This document shows, piece by piece, positions 1 to 8,982 of a stretch of DNA of 64,000 bases. The notes below the pieces were generated by a model. That model was not told where the DNA came from and did not search any database. It saw only the letters and a program-made list of their open reading frames with translations. How positions within the stretch are numbered: the stretch's first letter is position 1; each line of letters opens with the position of its first letter. Source of the stretch: Pseudomonadota bacterium (lineage in GTDB: Bacteria; Pseudomonadota; Alphaproteobacteria; Acetobacterales; Acetobacteraceae); the NCBI GenBank assembly GCA_021801255.1, contig JAJYYH010000063.1, positions 1 through 64,000 of the forward strand. The letters run 5' to 3'. The position numbers were made by a program, and so were the translations under genes.

Positions 1-76
1 ACCGGCCCGCACCCCCGCCCGGCCACCCAATGCCAATATACTGACGTTGGGTGGCCGGGCGGGGGTGCGGGCCGGT
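1..76. repeat. Perfect 30-bp inverted repeat (1-30 / 47-76) with 16-nt loop
   Basis: accggcccgcacccccgcccggccacccaa (1-30) is the exact reverse complement of ttgggtggccgggcgggggtgcgggccggt (47-76); may extend left of the window. Confidence 0.95.
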
Positions 77-189
77 GCCGCGTTTCAAACTGACCCACTA
101 CCGCCAGCGCGCCAAGCTTGACAAGCCCGCCGCGCTGGCCTACCCAGCCGGCCTTCGCGCGAGGCGAGACGAACGAGGCCCGAGACACC

Positions 190-315
190 ATGAAGATCCG
201 CAACAGCCTGAAATCCGCCAAAGTGCGAGACAAGAACTGCCGGGTGGTGCGCCGCCATGGCCGGGTTTATGTCATCAACAAAAAGAACCCGCGCATGAAG
301 GCGCGCCAGGGATAA
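190..315 (+). CDS. rpmJ: 50S ribosomal protein L36
   Basis: [41 protein letters not shown] is a canonical L36; the start is internal to ORF 118..315. Confidence 0.97.
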   Translation: MKIRNSLKSAKVRDKNCRVVRRHGRVYVINKKNPRMKARQG

Positions 316-420
316 TTGCTGCCCCAGGAATAATTCTCGCCACGTCTGACCCCCCGCCGCTTGCCAGGGCGCCACGCCGGGCGCATTTTCCGGCCAGTAG
401 CCCGGGAATGTGAGGGTGCG

Positions 421-1860
421 ATGATCGAATTACCGCCGCCGAAACCCGAAACGCTGGCCGCGCGCCCGCGCCTTATCGCAGGTCTCCGCGCGCTCGTGCC
501 GGAAGACGGGGTGATCGCCGAGGCGCTGTGCCTGAAACCCTACGAGACCGACGGGCTCGCCGCCTATCGCCAGGTGCCGCTCGCCGTGGTGCTGCCGGAA
601 ACCACCGAGCAGGTGGCCGCGGTGCTGCGCTTCTGCCACGAAAATGGCGTGCGCGTCGTCCCCCGTGGCGCCGGCACCAGCCTCTCGGGCGGGGCGCTGC
701 CGCTGGCCGACGCGGTGGTGGTCGGCTTGATGCGCATGAACCGCATCCTTGATATCAACTACGCCGATCGCTACGCCGTCGTGCAGGCGGGCGTCACCAA
801 TATCGGCATCACCGACGCGGTGCGCGAGCGGGGCTTTTTCTATGCCCCCGATCCGTCGAGCCAGCTCGCCTGCATGATCGGGGGCAATGTCAACATGAAC
901 TCCGGCGGCGCCCATTGCCTGAAATACGGCGTCACCGCCAACAATCTCCTCGGCCTCCGGATCGTCACCATCGCGGGCGAAATTCTCGAGATCGGCGGCA
1001 CCCATCTCGACGCCGCCGGGTATGACTGGCTCGGCCTGCTCACCGGCAGCGAAGGCCAGCTCGCCATCGTCACCGAAATCACCGTGCGCATCCTGCGCGG
1101 CCCCGAAGGCGCGCGCGCCATGCTCGCCGCCTTCCGCGCCAACGAAGTCGCCGGCGCCTGCGTCGATGCCATCATTGCCTCGGGCATTATTCCCGTCGCG
1201 CTCGAATTCATGGACCGTCCGGCGATCCATGCCTGCGAGGCGTTTGCCCATGCCGGCTATCCGCTCGATGCCGAGGCGATGCTGATCATCGAGGTCGAGG
1301 GCAGCGCCGCCGAGCAGGATGACCTGCTCGGGCGCATCCGCGCGATTTGCGAGCGCTTCGATCCGATCAGCCTCAAGGTCTCACAAAGCGCCGAGGAATC
1401 GGCGGCGATCTGGAAGGGCCGCAAGGGCGCGTTCGGCGCGGTCGGGCGCATCAGTCCGGATTATCTCTGCATGGACGGCACCATCCCGACCAGCCGCCTG
1501 CCGGAAGTGCTTCGCCGCATCGGCGAAATGAGCGAGAGCTACGGCCTCAAGGTCGCCAATATCTTCCATGCTGGCGACGGCAATCTCCATCCGCTCATCA
1601 TGTTCGACGCCAATGATCCCGAGAGTTTCCATAGCGCCGAGACATTCGGCGCCGATATCCTGAAACTCTGCGTCGAGGTTGGCGGCTGCCTCACCGGCGA
1701 GCACGGCGTCGGCGTGGAAAAACGCGATCTCATGCCGGTGCAGTTCAACGCTCGCGAACTCGATCAGCAGCGGCGCATCAAAACCGCTTTCGATCCGGAC
1801 TGGCTGCTCAACACCGCCAAGGTTTTTCCCCTCAAGCCGGATATCGCACACGCGGCATGA
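421..1860 (+). CDS. glcD: Glycolate oxidase subunit GlcD (FAD-linked oxidase)
   Basis: FAD-binding motif PRGAGTSLSGGALP, HAGDGNLHPLIMFD and C-terminal CGGCLTGEHGVGVEKRDLM-type motif; followed by glcE and glcF. Confidence 0.93.
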   Translation: MIELPPPKPETLAARPRLIAGLRALVPEDGVIAEALCLKPYETDGLAAYRQVPLAVVLPETTEQVAAVLRFCHENGVRVVPRGAGTSLSGGALPLADAVVVGLMRMNRILDINYADRYAVVQAGVTNIGITDAVRERGFFYAPDPSSQLACMIGGNVNMNSGGAHCLKYGVTANNLLGLRIVTIAGEILEIGGTHLDAAGYDWLGLLTGSEGQLAIVTEITVRILRGPEGARAMLAAFRANEVAGACVDAIIASGIIPVALEFMDRPAIHACEAFAHAGYPLDAEAMLIIEVEGSAAEQDDLLGRIRAICERFDPISLKVSQSAEESAAIWKGRKGAFGAVGRISPDYLCMDGTIPTSRLPEVLRRIGEMSESYGLKVANIFHAGDGNLHPLIMFDANDPESFHSAETFGADILKLCVEVGGCLTGEHGVGVEKRDLMPVQFNARELDQQRRIKTAFDPDWLLNTAKVFPLKPDIAHAA

Positions 1861-3065
1861 ACGCGATCGCACCGGAAGCCGAGGGGGAAATCGCCGATGT
1901 GATCGCCGAGGCACATGCGCACGCGACGCCGCTGGCACTGGTCGGCAACGAAACCAAGTCCAACGCGATGTTGCGCCCGGTGCAGGCAGCGGCGACGCTC
2001 ACGCTTCGCAACCATGCCGGGATCAGCCTCTATGCGCCGAAGGAACTGATCATCGCCGCGCGCGCCGGAACGCCGCTTGCCGAGATCGAGGCCGCGGTCG
2101 CCGCCGAGGGGCAACAAATCATCGCCGAGCCGCCCGATCTCTCAGCCCTGCTCGGCGGCGCGGGGCAACAGACGCTGGGCGGCATCGTCGCCTGCAATCT
2201 TTCCGGCCCGCGCCGCATCACCGCGGGGGCGATGCGCGATCATGTGATGGGCGTGCGCGCGGTGAACGGGACGGGCGAGGTGATCCACTCCGGCGGGCGG
2301 GTGCTCAAGAACGTCACCGGGCTCGATCTTTGCAAGCTGCTGAGCGGCAGTTACGGGACGCTCGCGGCGCTCACCGAGATCACGCTGAAAGTATTGCCGG
2401 CATCCGAGGCGGTCGGCACGGTGGTGCTCGCGGGGCTCGAGGCCGAGCGCGGTGTTGCCGCACTTGCCGCGGCGCTGGGCTCGCCTTTCGGGATTTCGGG
2501 CGCGGCCTGGCTGCCGCGCGAGGCGGCGGCCCGCGTGCCTGAACTCGCCGCTTTCGATGCCGCGGTGACGCTGGCGCGGATCGAGGATTTTATCCCGAGC
2601 GTCGCCTATCGCACCGAGCGGCTGCGCGCTGAGTGGGCGGGGTTTGGCGCCGCGGCGATCCTTGAGGATGCGCCGAGCCGCGCGCTGTGGCGCGCGGTGC
2701 GCGATACCGCCCCGCTCGGCCACGCGAGCGGGGATGCGATCTGGCGGGTCTCGGTCGCACCCTCGGCGGGACCGCGGATCGTCGCGGCGGTCGCGCGCCT
2801 CGGGGGAAACTGTTTTCTTGATTGGGGCGGCGGCCTGGTCTGGGTTGCCGCTCCGGCGCGCGCCGAAAACCATGCCGCCATCACCCATGCCGCGCGCGCT
2901 TCGCGCGGGGTGTGGTGGCTGATGCGCGCGCCCGACGCCTTGCGTGCCAGCCTCGATGTCGTGCCGGAAGAAGCGCCGGCGCTGGCGCGCATCACGCGGC
3001 GGGTGAAGGAAGCGTTCGATCCCCAGGGCATTCTCAATCCCGGCCGCCTCTTCGCTGGGCTCTGA
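1857..3065 (+). CDS. glcE: Glycolate oxidase subunit GlcE (FAD-binding)
   Basis: FAD-binding-like ORF overlapping glcD by 4 nt (ATGA); position between glcD and glcF. Confidence 0.9.
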   Translation: MNAIAPEAEGEIADVIAEAHAHATPLALVGNETKSNAMLRPVQAAATLTLRNHAGISLYAPKELIIAARAGTPLAEIEAAVAAEGQQIIAEPPDLSALLGGAGQQTLGGIVACNLSGPRRITAGAMRDHVMGVRAVNGTGEVIHSGGRVLKNVTGLDLCKLLSGSYGTLAALTEITLKVLPASEAVGTVVLAGLEAERGVAALAAALGSPFGISGAAWLPREAAARVPELAAFDAAVTLARIEDFIPSVAYRTERLRAEWAGFGAAAILEDAPSRALWRAVRDTAPLGHASGDAIWRVSVAPSAGPRIVAAVARLGGNCFLDWGGGLVWVAAPARAENHAAITHAARASRGVWWLMRAPDALRASLDVVPEEAPALARITRRVKEAFDPQGILNPGRLFAGL

Positions 3066-3073
3066 AATCGGTC

Positions 3074-4399
3074 ATGCAGACAAATTTCACGCCGGAACAA
3101 CTGCGCGATCCCGATATCAAGGTTTCCAACCAGGTGCTGCGCACCTGCGTCCATTGCGGCTTCTGCACCGCGACCTGCCCGACCTTCGTGCTGCTCGGCG
3201 ACGAACTCGATAGCCCGCGTGGACGCATCTACCTGATCAAGGACATGCTGGAGAGCGGCCGCGCGGCAAGCGAGGAGGTCGTGCTCCATGTCGATCGCTG
3301 TCTTTCCTGTCTCTCCTGCATGACCACCTGCCCTTCGGGCGTGCATTATATGCACCTCGTCGATCATGCCCGCACGTATATCGAAAACACCTATCGCCGC
3401 CCCTGGCACGAGCGCGCGCTGCGTGGGCTTCTGGCGCAGGTGCTGCCGCGCCCGAAATTGTTCCGCCTGGCCTTGATCGGCGCGCGTTTTGCCCGACCGT
3501 TGCGCGGCCTCGTGCCACGGCGGGGCATGTTCGGCAAACGTCTGGCGGCGATGCTGGCGATGGCGCCCGTAAAATTGCCGCCGAGCGCCATCGAGCGGCC
3601 GGCGAGCCACCCGGCGAGCGGCCCCCGCCGCCAGCGCGTTGCGTTGCTGGCCGGTTGTGCCCAGCAGGTGCTCGATCCGGCGATCAACCAGGCGACCATC
3701 CGCCTGCTGACGCGGCTCGGCGTCGAGGTGGTGGTGGCGGAGGGCGCCGGGTGCTGCGGCGCGCTCACCCATCACATGGGCCACCACGCGGCGGCGATGG
3801 CGGCGGCGCGCGCCAATATCGCCGCTTGGAGCCGCGAGATCGAGGGCGAAGGGCTGGACGCGGTGATCATCAACGCCTCGGGCTGCGGCACGACGGTGAA
3901 GGATTACGGCTTCATGTTCCGCGCGGAGCCCGAGCCCTGGCGCAGCCGCGCGGCGCGGATCGCCGAACGCGCGCTCGACATCAGCGAGTTTCTGACGCGC
4001 CTCGATTATCGTCCGAGCCGGCCGCCCCCGGGGATCAAGGTCGCCTATCACGCGGCGTGCAGTCTGCAACATGGCCAGCAGATCACCGCGGCGCCGAAAG
4101 CGCTGCTGCGCACGGCCGGTTTCGCGGTGGTGGAACCGCGCGAGGGGCATCTCTGCTGCGGCTCGGCCGGCACCTATAATTTGCTGCAACCCGATATCGC
4201 GACGCGGCTCCAGGCGCGCAAGCTCGCCAACATTGCCGCGACCGGCGCGGAATTGATCGCGGCGGGCAATATCGGCTGTCTCACGCAACTCGCCGGTGGG
4301 GAACTACCCGTGGCGCACACCGTGCAGCTGCTCGATTGGATGGCGGGCGGGCCGGCGCCGCCCGGGATCACGCAAAAGTCGGTGATCACGCAAAAGTAA
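3074..4399 (+). CDS. glcF: Glycolate oxidase iron-sulfur subunit GlcF
   Basis: Two 4Fe-4S motifs (CVHCGFCTATCP, CLSCLSCMTTCP) and CCG motifs; internal ATG of ORF 2822..4399. Confidence 0.93.
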   Translation: MQTNFTPEQLRDPDIKVSNQVLRTCVHCGFCTATCPTFVLLGDELDSPRGRIYLIKDMLESGRAASEEVVLHVDRCLSCLSCMTTCPSGVHYMHLVDHARTYIENTYRRPWHERALRGLLAQVLPRPKLFRLALIGARFARPLRGLVPRRGMFGKRLAAMLAMAPVKLPPSAIERPASHPASGPRRQRVALLAGCAQQVLDPAINQATIRLLTRLGVEVVVAEGAGCCGALTHHMGHHAAAMAAARANIAAWSREIEGEGLDAVIINASGCGTTVKDYGFMFRAEPEPWRSRAARIAERALDISEFLTRLDYRPSRPPPGIKVAYHAACSLQHGQQITAAPKALLRTAGFAVVEPREGHLCCGSAGTYNLLQPDIATRLQARKLANIAATGAELIAAGNIGCLTQLAGGELPVAHTVQLLDWMAGGPAPPGITQKSVITQK

Positions 4400-4537
4400 T
4401 AACCTGTAGCGGTTCTCCGCCGCCACGACCATTGCGCCCGGTCGTTGCATTTGGTTACACCAAGCAAGCGTCGCACGATTTATCTTCTTGCCGATGAGCC
4501 GTAGGGGGCCGCGTGTCGACGGGTCGGGAGAAGGGTA

Positions 4538-5635
4538 ATGGGGGCCATGACGGGAAATACGGCGCTGCTGGTTCTCGGCATGCATCGCAGCGGCACCTCG
4601 GCGGTGACGCGGGTGCTCAACCTGCTGGGCGCGGCGCTGCCGAAGCGGCTGGTTCCGCCGGGGCCCGGCAATGTCCTCGGCCATTGGGAGCCGGTCGAAC
4701 TGGTGGCCCTGCACGAGACGATGCTGGAAGCAGCGGGCTCGCATGTCTACGGCCTGTTCGACATCGCGCCCGAATGGTTCGGCTCGGCCGCGGCGGTGGC
4801 GTTCGCACGGGAACTCGCAGCGCTGATCCGCCGCAATTATGCCGAGGCGCCGCTGATCGTGGTCAAGGATCCGCGCCTCGCCCTCCTCGTGCCGGTGTGG
4901 CAACAGGCCCTGGCGCTGCTGAATATCACGCCGCGCTATGTCCTGCCGTTTCGCGATCCGCGCGCCGTTGCCGCCTCGCTCCGCCGCCGCGAGAGCCGCC
5001 ATGAGGGCGCCGCCCTGTGGCCGCCCGAGCGCGGCATGCTGCTCTGGCTGCGCTATGTTCTGGCGGCCGAGCGTGCGACACGCGGCAGCCCGCGCGCTTT
5101 TCTCTCCTTCGATGCCCTGCTCGCCGATTGGCCCGCCGAACTGGCGCGGCTGGCGCTCCAGCTCGGGCTGTCCTGGCCGCGCGGCGAGGCCGAGATGGGG
5201 CGGGAAATCACGGCTTTTCTCAACCGCCGTGAGCGCCATGAAGCGGTTTCCCGGCTCGATGCCTGGCCCGATACCGTTCTGCCGCAGATCCCCGAAGTCT
5301 ATCGTGCGCTCGCGACCGCGGTGGCCGTGCCGGAGAGCGGGCGTCGCGTTTTCGACGCCGCCGCCGTGCCGCTGGCGGCGGGGGCTGACATGATGCGCGT
5401 TTACGTCGATGCGCTGGAGGCGGAAGTGCGTCGGCTCAGGCCGGTGCAGTACCAGGTAGAAGCGGTGCTCGGCTCGCGAAGCTGGCGGCTGACCGCGCCG
5501 CTCCGTGCCTTGCGGCGGTTGCTGCCACAGGCCCCGCCACCCGCGCCGGGTCAACGCATGCCGGATCAACGCATGCCCGACATCGCCGTGCCCGCGCCGA
5601 TCCCGCATGACGCCGCGCCACAACCTGCTCACTGA
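4538..5635 (+). CDS. Sulfotransferase family protein
   Basis: N-terminal LVLGMHRSGTSAVTRVLNLLG (PAPS 5'-phosphosulfate-loop-like) and VVKDPRLALLVPVW; C-terminal SRSWRLTAPLR. Confidence 0.75.
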   Translation: MGAMTGNTALLVLGMHRSGTSAVTRVLNLLGAALPKRLVPPGPGNVLGHWEPVELVALHETMLEAAGSHVYGLFDIAPEWFGSAAAVAFARELAALIRRNYAEAPLIVVKDPRLALLVPVWQQALALLNITPRYVLPFRDPRAVAASLRRRESRHEGAALWPPERGMLLWLRYVLAAERATRGSPRAFLSFDALLADWPAELARLALQLGLSWPRGEAEMGREITAFLNRRERHEAVSRLDAWPDTVLPQIPEVYRALATAVAVPESGRRVFDAAAVPLAAGADMMRVYVDALEAEVRRLRPVQYQVEAVLGSRSWRLTAPLRALRRLLPQAPPPAPGQRMPDQRMPDIAVPAPIPHDAAPQPAH

Positions 5636-6614
5636 CATTGCCGGCCTCACGGTGGGACACGCCGACGATGCGGCGCTGGCCTCGGGGGTAACCGCCGTGC
5701 TCTTCGATCCGCCGGTGGTTGCCGCCGTGGCGGTGCTCGGCGGGGCGCCGGGCGGGCGCGATCTTGGGATGCTCAGCACCGATGCGACGGTTGAGCGCAT
5801 CGATGCCATCGTGCTCGCCGGTGGCTCGGCTTTCGGCCTTGATGCGGCGGGCGGCGTGCAGGCGGTGTTGCGTGCCGCTGGGCGCGGTTTCGCCATTGCC
5901 GGGCAGACGGTGCCGCTGGTGGCGCAGGCGATCCTGTTCGATCTCGCCAATGGCGGCAATAAATCTTGGGGCGAACGGCCGCCCTATTGGGATTTGGGCC
6001 GCGAGGCCGCGCGCGCCGCGCGGGGCGGCGCCTTCGCGCTCGGCAGTGTCGGCGCCGGAATGGGCGCGACAACCGCGACGCTGAAAGGCGGACTGGGCTC
6101 GGCGAGCGCGCTCTGCCGCTCGGGCCATACGGTTGCGGCACTGGTCGCGGTCAATGCGCTCGGCAGTGCGGTGATTGGCGATGGGCCGCATTTCTGGGCG
6201 GCGCCGTTTGAGCGGGACAAAGAGTTCGGTGGTCTCGGCTGGCCGGATCGCTTGACCGAGGCGGATCTCGCGCCACGGCTGAAGACCACGCCCCACACCG
6301 CGACGACGATCGGGATCGTTGTCACCGATGCACTGCTGAGCAAGGCAGAGGCCAAGCGCCTCGCGATCATGGCGCATGATGGTCTGGCGCGCGCGATTTT
6401 GCCGACGCATGCGCCACTCGATGGCGATACGATTTTCGCCGCTGCCACGGGAGCGCGCGCGCTCAAGGATCCGGCACACGATCTCGCCGAACTTGGCCAC
6501 GCGGCAACGCTGGTGATGGCGCGCGCGATCGCGCGCGGCGTTTTTGAAGCGCGCGCGCTGGCACTCCCTCACGCGCAACCAGATTGGCGGAGCCGCTTCC
6601 GACCTCGCGCATGA
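5607..6614 (+). CDS. P1 family peptidase (DmpA/S58-like)
   Basis: LTDIAGLTVGHADD..., VLAGGSAFGLDAAGGV, GSVGAGMGATT; start ATG overlaps the sulfotransferase end. Confidence 0.9.
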   Translation: MTPRHNLLTDIAGLTVGHADDAALASGVTAVLFDPPVVAAVAVLGGAPGGRDLGMLSTDATVERIDAIVLAGGSAFGLDAAGGVQAVLRAAGRGFAIAGQTVPLVAQAILFDLANGGNKSWGERPPYWDLGREAARAARGGAFALGSVGAGMGATTATLKGGLGSASALCRSGHTVAALVAVNALGSAVIGDGPHFWAAPFERDKEFGGLGWPDRLTEADLAPRLKTTPHTATTIGIVVTDALLSKAEAKRLAIMAHDGLARAILPTHAPLDGDTIFAAATGARALKDPAHDLAELGHAATLVMARAIARGVFEARALALPHAQPDWRSRFRPRA

Positions 6615-6642
6615 GTTTCTCGGCACGGCCGACACAATCGAC

Positions 6643-6671
6643 AAAAAGGGCGCCATTCCGGCGCCCTTTTT
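6643..6671. terminator. Bidirectional rho-independent terminator between convergent genes
   Basis: aaaaagggcgcc-attcc-ggcgcccttttt, 12-bp perfect stem with A/T tracts on both sides, between the P1 peptidase (+) and histone-like gene (-). Confidence 0.9.
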
Positions 6672-6689
6672 CACGTTGGGAGACGCGAC

Positions 6690-7289
6690 CTACTCGTTGC
6701 TTTCGTCGCTTTCGTTGCTTTCGTTGTTCTGGTTTGTCGGCGCCGGCGCGGGCTCGACGACGGGTGCAACTTTGCGGGTCCGCCGTGACGCGGGCTTGCT
6801 GGCCGGCGATTTCGCGCTGGCGCGGCGCCGTGTCGTGGCCGCCGCCGTCGCGGCGCGGGCGCGGGTCGGCTTGGCAGCGCGGCTGCGTGTCGTCGCCGTG
6901 GCCGCGCGAGCGCGGGTCGGCTTGGCGGCTGCGCTCTTGCGGGCGCTCGCGCGTGGCGCGGCCTTGGCGGCGGTGCGGCGGGTCGGCGCCTTTGCGGTCT
7001 TGCGCGTTGCGGTCTTGCGCGAAGCTGGCTTGGCGGCGGCCTTGCGTGTCGTGGCGGGCTTCTTCGCCGCTACCGTCCGCTTTGTCGTCGTGGTTTTCTT
7101 TGTGGCAGCCTTGCGCGTTGTTGCCGCCTTCGCGGTCGCCCGCGCCGGCTTCTTAGCCGCCGCGGTAGTTTTGCGGGCGGTTGGCTTGCGCGTCGCGCCG
7201 CCGCGCGTTGCCGCGCCGCGACGTGTGGTGGCTCGCACGGCCAAGGTCGCGGCGCGTGGCGAGCTGGGTGTCGTGTTGTCAGTGGTCAC
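6690..7289 (-). CDS. Histone H1-like / AlgP-like Lys-Ala-Thr-Arg-rich protein
   Basis: Low-complexity TRKAATKKTTTTKRTVAAKKPATTRKAAAKPASRK... with acidic/Asn tail NNESNESDESNE. Confidence 0.8.
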   Translation of the reverse strand: MTTDNTTPSSPRAATLAVRATTRRGAATRGGATRKPTARKTTAAAKKPARATAKAATTRKAATKKTTTTKRTVAAKKPATTRKAAAKPASRKTATRKTAKAPTRRTAAKAAPRASARKSAAAKPTRARAATATTRSRAAKPTRARAATAAATTRRRASAKSPASKPASRRTRKVAPVVEPAPAPTNQNNESNESDESNE

Positions 7290-7751
7290 GTGTGAACTCC
7301 ATTACTGTTGGCGTCTTTTACTGTCGTCGTGTGTCGTCATGGCTCAAGCATAACCTCGGAAGCCTGACCGACGCCGGTGCGCATAGAGGTTAGCACAACT
7401 CTATCGCCCTCTCTTGCGTCACCCATGCCTCTTGCATCACCTCGGTCTTTTGTTCGCTTCCGCTGCCTCCCACGCTTGTCTTGCTCAGACCTGCACCCGC
7501 ATCGTCGGCGATCTCGGCAGAGACCCGAGACAATCAAGCGAGATGCCGGCACGGGATCGGATGCATGATATGGAACGAGTTTATTTTGCTTTGGCCATCT
7601 TCTCCATCGACATGCGCTTCTGCCGGAACCAAAGCGCGACTCGCATATGCGCATGCCATTTTCGCTATTCAACGGATTGTACGAATAAGTCAACAAAAAC
7701 CGTACCGCGATCGCCCCGAAGCGCGTTTTTTTCGACCGCGACGCCGCAGTC

Positions 7752-7784
7752 AAAAAAACGCCGCGACCAGGAGGGACGCGGCGT
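7752..7784 (-). terminator. Rho-independent terminator downstream of prpC
   Basis: On minus strand ACGCCGCG-tccctcctggt-CGCGGCGT followed by a T7 run, 29 nt after the prpC stop. Confidence 0.9.
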
Positions 7785-7812
7785 CTGGTCTTTCGCAGTG
7801 ATCGTCTGGTTA

Positions 7813-8940
7813 TTAACGATCCTTCAACGCCGGCACTTCGCGCTGCGCCACGCCGTTATAGACCGAGAGCGGGCGGATCAGGCGGTTGTCGGCGGCTTGC
7901 TCGAAGACATGCGCCGCCCAGCCGGTGATGCGCGAGGCGACAAAAATCGGCGTGAACATCGGGATGTCGAAGCCCATCATGTAGTAGGCGGGGCCGGCGG
8001 GAAAATCGAGATTGGGGTGGATGTTCTTCTTCGCGAGCATCTCGGCGGCGAGGATGCGCTCGATCTCAAGCCACTTATGCTCGCCCGTCACCTCCGCCAT
8101 CTTTTCCATGTAGCGGGTCATCGTCGGCACCCGAGAATCGCCGTTCTTATAGACGCGATGGCCGAAACCCATGACCAGGGCCTTGTGGTCGAACCTGCCG
8201 GTGAGCCAGGCCCGCGCCCGCTCGGGCGTGCCGATCTCGGTCAGCATGTGCATCACCGCCTCGTTGGCGCCGCCATGCAGCGGCCCCTTGAGGGCCGCGA
8301 TCGCCGCCGTTATCGCGCCGTGAATATCGGCCTGGGTCGAGGTGACGGTACGGGCGGTGAAGGTTGAGGCGTTGAAGCCGTGCTCGGCATAGAGGATCAG
8401 GCTGACATCGAACGCCTTCACCACTTCCCTTGCCGGCACCTTGCCGAAGCACATGTGGAAGAAATTCTCGGCGAAACTCAGATCCTCGCGCGGGTTGACC
8501 GCGCGCTTGCCCTGGCGGTTGCGGTAGTCGAGGGCAATGGCCGTCGGGATCTTGGCGAGCAGCCGAAGCGCCTTGTTGCGCGTCGCGGCCTCGCTGTTGT
8601 TGGCGGCCTCGGGATCTTCGAGCCCCATGAAAGAGACAGCGGTGCGGATGGTATCCATCGGATGGGCGCGATGGGGGAACTCCCCGATCACGCGCTTGAG
8701 CCGCGGTGAGAGCTTGCGCTCGGCACGCTCGGCTCTCTCGAAGGCGGCAAGTTGCCGGCGATTCGGCAATTCGCCATGCCAAAGCAAATAGGCGACCTCC
8801 TCGAAGCTGCAATGCTCGGCGAGATCCTGCACCGCATAGCCGCGATAGGTGAGGCTGTTGGTCTCCGGCATCACCTTGGAGACCGCGGTGACATCGGCAT
8901 AGACCCCGACCAGGCCTTTTTTCACTTCGTTTTCACTCAT
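7813..8940 (-). CDS. prpC: 2-methylcitrate synthase / citrate synthase family
   Basis: LYAEHGFNASTFTARTVTSTQADIHGAITAAIAALKGPLHGGANEAVM and MGFGHRVYKNGDSR; adjacent to prpD. Confidence 0.92.
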   Translation of the reverse strand: MSENEVKKGLVGVYADVTAVSKVMPETNSLTYRGYAVQDLAEHCSFEEVAYLLWHGELPNRRQLAAFERAERAERKLSPRLKRVIGEFPHRAHPMDTIRTAVSFMGLEDPEAANNSEAATRNKALRLLAKIPTAIALDYRNRQGKRAVNPREDLSFAENFFHMCFGKVPAREVVKAFDVSLILYAEHGFNASTFTARTVTSTQADIHGAITAAIAALKGPLHGGANEAVMHMLTEIGTPERARAWLTGRFDHKALVMGFGHRVYKNGDSRVPTMTRYMEKMAEVTGEHKWLEIERILAAEMLAKKNIHPNLDFPAGPAYYMMGFDIPMFTPIFVASRITGWAAHVFEQAADNRLIRPLSVYNGVAQREVPALKDR

Positions 8941-8982
8941 CGTCCACTCCCCTTTGTCGCTGTCAGAAAAACTCGGTCGCCG

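Noticed and set aside
6544-7353. 269-aa Ala/Val/Arg-rich plus-strand ORF opposite the histone-like gene
   Set aside because: Composition is the complement of the Lys/Ala/Thr repeat; runs through the bidirectional terminator; no start context.
7337-7753. 138-aa ORF in the gap between the histone-like gene and prpC
   Set aside because: No domain, biased composition, overlaps the histone-like gene upstream region and the edge of the prpC terminator.
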